Positions 56,658-64,000 of a stretch of DNA of 64,000 bases are shown one piece after another. Each line of letters opens with the position of its first letter. Positions within the stretch are counted from its first letter, which is position 1. The notes beneath the pieces are model-generated. The model was given only the letters and a program-made list of their open reading frames with translations. It searched no databases and was not told where the DNA came from. The stretch is from Silene latifolia. Its lineage: Eukaryota > Streptophyta > Magnoliopsida > Caryophyllales > Caryophyllaceae. The translations under genes and the position numbers were made by a program. The stretch is taken from NCBI RefSeq assembly GCF_048544455.1, contig NC_133537.1:17421541-17485540 (forward strand), in the 5' to 3' direction.

Positions 56658-58938
56658 TGTAGATACCTCATTTCTGCACCTTCCGCAAACCACCCGGTGA
56701 TGATTGGGCCGCATGTTTGGTATACGGAACGATTTACAACAGTTCGTAAGTTTATCGTCAAGTGATAGATCAAATACTTGTGTCTACCCCTTGGTTGTCA
56801 TCTACGCGCCGATACGATCGTTTTGATAGTAATTAGAGTTCATTTGGAGTCCGGGTCAAAAACCGCTTCATTTTTCTAATAAACCGTTTAAAATGCCGAG
56901 TCGGAATGTCCTAGAATATTCCGGATATTTTTATTCCATAAATTAATTTTATATCTTTTGGTAAAATATATCCCAAAAATTTTATTTTAAAGAATAAGGA
57001 AGTTGAGATTCACCGCAATTCCGTAAAGGAAACGCGGAATTCTTTCTTCCGCAGGAGGAAACCCTTTGGGGGAAAGGACGCGCACTTCTTTGCGCCTCTT
57101 GAAGGATCGCGGCATTTGCTTTGCGCCTCTTCCCCAGATCTTTTCCGCGTGTTTTCAGATTTTTCCCTGATTTCTTTCCAAAGTTTGAGTCATTCCACAA
57201 CTCTCCATATTTTTTAGTATAAATAGGGACTTTCGTTCCACATATTTTTCACGCGAGTGTCCACCCTTATCTTCTCCCTTTGCATTCTAAGACCGTGCTC
57301 TAAGATTTTGATGTCTACGTGCTTGATCAATCGACCACATAAGCTGAGATCATTCTAAGTACCAGTCATGTTGCATGACCGACCAATTTGACCACTACAC
57401 ATCAATCAACTTAATCTAAATCCTCTTACGAGGGCACTTTGTACATACATTCGAGTCGAGTAATCACTAAAAAGATAACTTAGTTAATCTCGTTTCGTCA
57501 AACATGTAAGTCTGAGGGTGTAAATCCCATCTTTTTTATTATATTTTATTTTTGTACTAATTAATGTAAGATTTACGTCAAAAGTATGCTTAAAATAGAC
57601 TTATAAAACCCTTTTATCAAACTGTTTTTACAGATTAACAGTGGGCAGACGTCGAGAAGAAACGCCGCAACTGCTGCGCCTCTTCCAGAGGCTGCCGCAG
57701 TTCCTGCCTTTCTTCTTCTTCCTCGGTTCTCTGTTTGATTCGTTCCTTTTCTTTTGTTTTCTTGTTTTCTTTATTTCGTTCACATATAATAAATCTTAAA
57801 TGCATATTCTTAATAATTATCGCGTTTTATTTACGGCTTAAAACCCTTATAATCGATATTTGCGGGTTTTCGCCATTAAATCAAACACGGATTTTTAGAG
57901 ACTCGATTTGTTCATATCAAGTTTCTGAGGTTCGCCTTTGTAAATATTTTTATTGTTTATTTCTAGTTTTCACGCCTTTCAACTCGTTTCATAAATTTAA
58001 CCTAGTTTGACATAACTCGTTTTAATTCGCCTTAATTCGTTTTAATTCGTTTTATCGCTTTTATGACGGTTCATATGTAAATTAATATGCTAAATCACTT
58101 TCATCCGACTTAAATATCAATAATCAACCATTAAACATACCAATGAATGCTAAACAACTCGCAGTTCTGGCTTCACATCCAGAACTCACCTCAGAAATAG
58201 GCGCAGCGGTCGCTGCGCCTGTTCCGGGGTGATTTTTGTCTCTGAACTTCCGTTCTTGCTTTGACTTAAATTATTTAATTACGTATAAGTCGACTATTAG
58301 CCATAATATCACTCTTAATCTGTCCATATTTTCCAACCTTATTTTATTTTCGTTTCTTTTCTTCAAATCGTCCGTCTTAAATATATTTTTGACGTAAATC
58401 AATTTAATCATTGTAATTTATTGTAATTTCAATTATCGTTATTTTATTTATCGTTATGGATGATTTACTTACTTGTTCTTCACATGTAATCAATTCTAAA
58501 CCCTAATTCGACATTAATAAGTGCTAAATTAAATGTTCACTGACATAATTTAATTCACATGCTAGGAGTAAGCTATTGTTTGTTGCATTGCATGCATATA
58601 ATCGACGACATATCAAGTACAAACGATTTCCCAAATCATTAGTAGAGGCCGCTATCGAGGCGGGCGGGATTAGGTGTTCAGTAAAAGGACTTCCTAATAC
58701 GTACCCTCACCCCTTACTCCAGATCTCTGTGAACATCCGTGTTCATTGGCATCCACGAGAGTCATTGTAGACATAGAATGCTAAGGGTAACGAGTTCTTA
58801 GTGGTAATTTCACTACTTTGTGTCTTAACAAGACACGAGGTATTCGAACGGTTCCAATTTCCCATAAACATTGGTGGCGACTCCACAAATGCAAACGCTT
58901 GTTCCCAAGGGCCCCCCCGTGGGTCCCCCGTGTCCACA
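56658..58938 (+). repeat. 5' LTR of the Ogre-like element
   Basis: 2281 bp, TGTAGATACC to TGTCCACA. TATA box (TATAAATA) at 57220-57227. The motif TGCGCCTCTT occurs at 57091, 57122 and 57675, with TGCGCCTGTT at 58214, and a perfect inverted repeat AGGCGCAGCG-GT-CGCTGCGCCT at 58199-58220. Confidence 0.82.
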
Positions 58939-58941
58939 GTT

Positions 58942-58959
58942 TGGCGACTCCGCTGGGGA
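58942..58959 (+). promoter_or_regulatory. Primer-binding site of the Ogre-like element
   Basis: TGGCGACTCCGCTGGGGA, the kind of site described for Ogre-type elements and attributed to tRNA-Arg. Confidence 0.75.
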
Positions 58960-59731
58960 GTAATACACTTACGTGTTGCCAAGGGTGAAACTTAAACAAG
59001 GTTAGGGAATAGTTTATACGAGACAGTTGTCAGTTTTCATTAATCGACCTTCTTAGGTCATTTTATTCGGCCTTCCTAGGCCTAACCCAACCCATTCGAC
59101 CAATCGTCCCGTCTGGACGGTCCAAATTCTTATTTGGGCCTAAAGATGGATAGCGATTGACGTCAACCATACCGTGGTACATACTCATGTTTGTATCAAG
59201 GGCTTTCACTACTCGAGGAAATGGATTAGGAACCGACCTTACTCTTGTTTGGCACGAACCTCTCCACAGACCAGGGTTTGATTGCTTGCAATGGCAACCC
59301 ACCTCTTAAGCCAAAACCCTTCTAAATGCAATCAGCATACCATTATAATGCCTGTATGAATGCTTGTATCATATGTGATCACCATTTTGTAAACAAAACC
59401 ATGACGAAATTTCTGTAAAAAAAAAACCATTTTATAATGTAAACGTTTTCAAAAATGGCCGAAATTAGCGCAAAATGAGTCGAAACTCTGTCCAAATCTC
59501 CAGTCAAAATTCGGGCCTCAAAACCCATTTCAAAACCTCACCTTGAGTTAGCACTCCTACAACTACACTACAGTTGCCTAGGACAAACATTTCAAGACTT
59601 TGTCATTTTCAAATTTCACTTAACACAGTGGCACACTCCCACTTCACAAGTTGAGTCTTTTCTTTGAGTAAGTGTGCTATAATGGTCGATCGTGTTTTGA
59701 TTCTTCGTCAATCTGTTATCCAGTTTCCAAG
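58960..59731 (+). other. Leader of the Ogre-like element
   Basis: About 770 bp without a supported ORF. Ogre elements often carry an extra ORF upstream of gag; I do not see a convincing one here. Confidence 0.6.
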
Positions 59732-60580
59732 ATGCCTGACACTAGTACCACGAGTGCTAGTGGTCAACCCCAAAATGGTAATGATCAAATCCGAGTTGTG
59801 CTCGCCCGTCTCCAAACAAGCCAAAACCAAGCTTATGATCGCCTCAACGCTATTGAAGGCCGAATTATTGCTGTGGAAACTAGACCCCCTCCTGCAGAAA
59901 ACGATATTCCTAGCGAGATCGTGCATGATAACCTTCCACCCTTTGTTGGACAACAAGAAACCAACCCTCCAATAGGTCCTACTGAAGCTGAAAAACGACT
60001 TCAATACTTGGAGGAGCAACTAATGTACCTTAAGAAGAGAGATGACATCTACAGAGAAAATAATCGTAAGTATGAGGTCGTGAACGCTCAATTGCCAACC
60101 GACTTCAACATGACTGACATCCCAAAGTTCAAAGGACATGAAAACCCTTTGGACCATATTCGTGCTTTCAAAGACTACATGTCTATCAAAGGCATCAAAC
60201 CTGAGATGTTCTTAAGGATCTTTCCTTCATCTCTCGACACCATTCCTAAGCAATGGTTGTACTCTTTAGAGAACAAGAAGATTGCCACTTGGGATGATGC
60301 CGCAATTGAATTCACTAAGCAATACACGAATAATGCTGAGATCCAAGTCAATATGCGTACTTTAGAGGTTCTTACCCAAAATGAAAAAGAAGGTTTCACC
60401 GACTTCCTAAGTAGGTGGAGGAAGGCTAGCACACAACTGATTGAACGTCCAGATGAAGCTACCCTTGTGGAGAAGTTCGTAGACAACTTAAGACCCATTT
60501 ATGCAAACCATTTGAGGTACCAGAACATAAAGACCTTCAAAGATCTGACTGTGCTAGGAACGAGAATTGAAGATAACATC
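59732..60580 (+). pseudogene. Gag of the Ogre-like element, truncated by insertion
   Basis: The start chosen is the ATG at 59732 (MPDTSTT), 20 codons into a longer frame. About 283 residues remain: an N-terminal Gln/Asn-rich part, a coiled coil (about 85-115, RLQYLEEQLMYLKKR), and the Retrotrans_gag domain (about 135-280; IPKFKGHENPLDHIRAFKDY, FPSSLDTIPKQWLYSL, EGFTDFLSRWRKAS). Gag forms the particle core. The frame is intact up to 60580; the last 17 codons of the open frame beyond that come from the inserted LTR. The zinc knuckle and pol are not in the window. Confidence 0.85.
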
Positions 60581-61358
60581 TGTTTTGTCCATATTTTGCG
60601 CAAGGCTGGAAATATGACCAGGATAGAATAGTATGGGGGTTATCTAGTATCATCCTATTTTGATGTTATCGTAATTGTACCTAGGCAGGATTGATTATAA
60701 AAAAAGTAGTGCAAATAAGGTAAATAATATGACAAAGGGATTTGTACGGGGAAAACCCTTGAATGGGAAAAAACCACGGGCACCAAGCCAGGAGAGGATT
60801 TCACTATGATTTAAGAGGATAATAATATAACGAGCACAAAGTAGTATATTTTATAAGTATTATAATAGTCTTGCTTGCAATGTGATAAGTTGTGTTGTGT
60901 ATGTTAGAGTATGCCTTTTCTTGCCAAATGATCTTCAAATGCTCCTTATATAGCCAAGCTGAATGGCTGCCAAATCTTTGTACTTAATGCTGAATATTCC
61001 TCATTAATTGCTGTCTTTATTGCGCATTAATGCTCCTTCTTTATGACCAAATCTTCCTCTTTAATGACCATATTTATGTTGTAGAAATCTTATATATAAT
61101 ATCCATGACTTGGTCAAATATTGACCTTACACTTGACCGTTGTCCTCTCCGCCCTGGTGCCTGTCTTCTTGTACCCTGGCAGCTTGATGTCCTGACACCC
61201 TGATTGTCAGGACAGGGTTGAACTTGATCCTGAAGATGATGCAGGAGTCCAAGCTCATCAACTGATGCCAAACTTGGACTTGCCTAAAGGACCTGCCGTG
61301 ATCATCAGGCCAGGGTAGAATTATATCCTGTCAGTAGTGCGAAATTCCAGGCCCAACA
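60581..61358 (-). repeat. 3' LTR of the minus-strand family X element
   Basis: 778 bp; on the minus strand TGTTGGGCCT to GGACAAAACA. TATA on the minus strand near 60950 (CTATATAAGG). Contains an inverted repeat GTCCTGACA...TGTCAGGAC (61189-61213). Confidence 0.8.
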
Positions 61359-61511
61359 ATTGCCCCTTATCTCCTTATTATCGCTGGGTCAGGCCAGTAA
61401 TGAGGAGATAACCTTCTCTTTTCATCTTTGGACAACTTCTCTAGGACGATTCAGCGTGCTTTATCATTAAGAAAACGGCTAGTTACAGTAAATCCCAATC
61501 ATTACCGTCTA

Positions 61512-62400
61512 TAAATAATTTCTTCACTTCATGCTTTATTATCCACCAAAACTTGATCAATTCCTCCAAAATTCTCCCAATCTTTCTTCCATCTTTATCT
61601 TCAACCTTCGTCTATTTTCCCAGAAATTACCAGAAAATCTAACTATGGTTGTAAAAAGAAAATCAACCAGGGTTGCTGTTGCTCCTGGCACACCTTTCGT
61701 CCCAAACCCTGAAAATAAGTCTGAATCCTCTAAAAATTAACCCATCACTTTTGCAGACCTCTGCTCTAGCTGTTGATAAGGTCACCATCTTCGCTGATCC
61801 CGATGTATGGATTCCTGAAAATTCTCCCATCCTGGCGGATTGGCTATATATTTATCAGGATCAACTTGGTTGGGCCTGACCTGACGTATCTCAATCATGA
61901 TGCATGCATTGGTGGTAAGTATCCTGTAACTTTTGCTTGTCCTGTACATATTCTATTAGTTCAAAGGAAATATAGAAATATTTAACAGGATGTACCTTTT
62001 GTAGTGGATGATTCGTTGAGCAATATTAAGTATCCTTCTGCGAGGGTAACTACTTTCCTGGCAATTCCTCTTATGGAGAGGTCGTGGCCATTCTGCTGCA
62101 GGGTGGAATGCTTTCTTCGTTGTTTGCAGGCTGGAGGCTTCTCAAGGTTCCTAAGCATGTTAAGGCTGCTTGGGTTTCAACTTCTAGCAGTAAGGTTTTC
62201 TTTGCTCAGAATGGTCGATTTCGGCATAGCGGACTTTAATGCTTGACTTTGCGAAATTCAATGAGGAGGATTACCATAGTAGAGGTGGTCTTGGGACTGA
62301 GGCTGATAAGCTGATTGCCCTGACTGATGCCCTTGCCATTCCTGCTCGCTATATTCAACATGATACCCTGAAAGTCTGATTTAGTTATGTAGCCTGCGTA
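61512..62400 (+). pseudogene. Candidate antisense spliced ORF of family X
   Basis: On the plus strand, antisense to the element: a TATA-like CTATAAATAAT near 61511-61521, a C/T-rich leader, an ATG at 61645 (MVVKRKSTRVAVAPG), a continuation in a shifted frame (DKVTIFADPDVWIPENSPIL), an intron-like stretch 61915-61988 (GTAAGT...TTTAACAG), and further coding-like frames (VPFVVDDSLSNIKYPSARV, then near 62241 FAKFNEEDYHSRGG) to a stop near 62384. Frameshifts break it. Extra antisense ORFs between pol and 3' LTR are known in Tat-lineage elements such as Grande. The domain is not recognised. Confidence 0.5.
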
Positions 62401-64000
62401 CAATTGACCTAGCTTGTCTTTGCCCCACTATATGAATCAGTAATGTTTTCTTCTTGATAAAGTGTATTCACGGAGTGTGTGAGTTAATGTTCATTTGCTG
62501 CGACAAGGCAGGGTAAGACAAGGATTATATTGGAAAGGTATCTTGAGCCGATAGAGGCTGATATGTTTTGTGAGAAAGAGGAATTAAGGTGCTCGGTCAA
62601 GCGAGGAATAATTTCTGACCGGTGTTAGTATCTCGCCCTTACAAGAGAGATGTTATTTGCAGAAATGTCAAACAATGGTATTTTGTCCCACCAAAGAGAA
62701 CGTCCTTGGTAGAATCATTAACCATTTTGTACGTTTGCCAGGAGGAATGTCCTTCTAAAGGCAATTTTATATTTTGTTGGTTCTAATTAGGGAGGTTATC
62801 CCTGATAGGATGGATATACATTTTGCTACCTTTGCCCCAGAGGGTAAGGGTTTTATTAATGATATAAAGTTCGTCTTTTAGGCTTGCTTTGTTCAATCTT
62901 GTCATTCTTTTCAAATCTTGTTAACCTTTTTTCTTCAAACCTGTTAACCTGTTTTCTTTAAACCCGTTAACCTGTTTTTTCAGTATTTGCTTCTATCTTG
63001 CGATTTAAATGCAACGTAAGTAATTCAACCATGTATAGTTTTTGCCATAGTGGTTGAAGGGGTGGGAAAACCGGCCTGACAGGAGGGCTTATGTCCCCTG
63101 CCTGACTGGAGGGCTTGGTACTCGGCCTGACAAGAGGGCTTTTTAGACTGATGGTCGGGATAAAACACCCTTGCACCATCTTGCTGCGTCCAGCCGGTTG
63201 TAGATATGTGCAACAAATTTAGTCAGGCCAGACAATTATTTCATGCCTGATTGGTCTTGCTATTTACTGTATCCGGTGATGGTTGCCAACTCGTTAGGCA
63301 CAGTTAAGTGCATTTTTAAAAAAGTACGTAAACGTACAGTAGAGTAGCCTTCAATCCTGAATATTTATGCATATAAACATTTATCATGTATAATTGTTCA
63401 GGATTCAAAAATAAGAGAAATTGGGTTAGTTGCATATATATAGACATGGATTGCACATAGGACATGTGAAGCACGTAATCTTTCAGATAGCACGTCAGGT
63501 TGAAACACTGATAGCAAAGATATAGTTTTTACCTGATTCAGGGCTGATATAGATTCTTATACATGAAATAATTTCAAATGTATTACATTCCAAGATCTTG
63601 GGATCATTTCTCCTTCTAATGTATGGAGCATGTAAGATTCTTCAATCTGTTGGGGTCAGGCTGATACTTGCTTCAAAGATATTCAAACCATATCTATATG
63701 GATTTTAGCAGGGATGACTTCTTCACAACACTAAACCAATGAATAAGGAGTTTGGCCAGGCTGGCAATTTTTTTTTTCTTTTTGACGACCACCTTTTCAT
63801 TTAATTTCAGCTTGACCATTTGCTTTAGGGTAGCCATGCCCCAGTCCACAAATGGCTAGGGTGTAAAGATTGGATGCAATAACATAGTTTGTTGATGAAT
63901 AGTTGGAGCATGCTTATGACAGGCTTCACATTTCGTGCCGTAGTCCATGCAGTAAGCCATCAGGGTTGGCCAATAGTTGCCAGTCCTCATAACTTTGCTT
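62401..64000. other. Internal region of family X, no gene recognised
   Basis: About 1.6 kb with no ORF longer than about 70 codons. It contains a three-copy repeat (63075-63146), a T run (63767-63778) and many CCTGAC/GCCAGG words. It may be decayed internal sequence near the end of pol. Confidence 0.4.
63075..63146. repeat. Three-copy repeat CCTGAC-N2-GAGGGCTT
   Basis: Copies start at 63075, 63101 and 63126 (steps 26 and 25 bp): CCTGACAGGAGGGCTT, CCTGACTGGAGGGCTT and CCTGACAAGAGGGCTT. The bases between them differ. Confidence 0.85.

Larger units (their letters stand above)
56658..60580 (+). mobile_element. Ogre-like (Tat lineage) gypsy element, 5' part
   Basis: A 2.28-kb LTR, an Ogre-type primer-binding site, a leader and gag are present. 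The element inserted into the family X gag frame (GAAAT at 56653-56657 as the likely target site). At 60580 it is interrupted in gag by a minus-strand family X element; the remainder would be beyond the right edge of the window. Confidence 0.82.
60581..64000 (-). mobile_element. Gypsy family X element, minus orientation, 3' part
   Basis: The 3' LTR (61358 down to 60581) is followed, going right, by a polypurine tract (minus strand AAGGAGATAAGGGGCAA) and internal DNA up to the window edge. ACATC at 60576-60580 should be one target-site copy. The internal part has CCTGAC/GTCAGG words throughout and a plus-strand, antisense ORF candidate. Confidence 0.75.

Noticed and set aside
56418..56714. Minus-strand frame of 98 codons
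   Set aside because: Antisense shadow across the family X gag and Ogre LTR junction.

Overview
This window reads as nuclear DNA of a flowering plant, probably a eudicot with a large, repeat-rich genome. The evidence is nested plant-type LTR retrotransposons with tRNA-iMet, tRNA-Asp and Ogre-type primer-binding sites, an L1-like LINE, Stowaway and hAT MITEs, Helitron-like ends and low GC. A Caryophyllales origin is only a guess from overall flavour. I see no intact host gene, no rRNA or tRNA gene and no CRISPR array.

Layout, left to right. (1) 1-6405: 3' part of a Ty3/gypsy-type element with a broken Athila-like ORF (2087-3638), two arrays of the palindrome CTCGATCGAG, a hairpin plus polypurine tract, and a complete-looking LTR (5137-6405). 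(2) 6406-10769: antisense LINE debris, a 440-bp TTA microsatellite, three MITEs, a Helitron-like 3' end, and the 3' part of a host TPR-protein pseudogene (minus strand). (3) 10775-26307: a non-autonomous Tat/Athila-like element with TSD TGTAT that split that pseudogene. It is itself interrupted by a young Ty1/copia element (14421-23665, TSD GATTT). (4) 26308-27219: the 5' part of the TPR pseudogene. (5) 28000-37350: AT-rich, TE-derived DNA with a broken GRF-zinc-finger gene, a Helitron-like element, two MULE-like TIR elements and a Stowaway MITE. (6) 37355-42603: a hAT-like MITE (TSD CATCTGCT) holding a decayed Ale-type copia (37947-42564, TSD GCATT). (7) 43072-53259: a gypsy LTR split by a Stowaway MITE and by a SIRE-like copia with an env-like ORF (44238-52101, TSD CCATC). 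(8) 53260-64000: a minus-strand Tat-like 3' end, then a third gypsy family ('family X') in plus orientation, cut by an Ogre-like element (56658-60580). The Ogre is in turn cut by a minus-strand family X copy that carries a possible antisense spliced ORF.

The main unexplained signal is short palindromic motifs in the retrotransposons, each tied to particular families. CTCGATCGAG occurs in ordered arrays. In the Tat-like element there are four arrays of eight sites each, with spacing alternating about 21 and 30 bp, although the spacer sequences are unrelated. In the gypsy elements the spacing is about 20 bp. The SIRE-like element has its own paired motif (GCAACAGTC/GACTGTTGC), the Ogre LTR has TGCGCCTCTT, and family X has CCTGRC/GYCAGG words. 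Spacing near two and three helical turns, and positions upstream of TATA boxes, suggest protein-binding sites. This is inference; all counts and alignments were made by eye.
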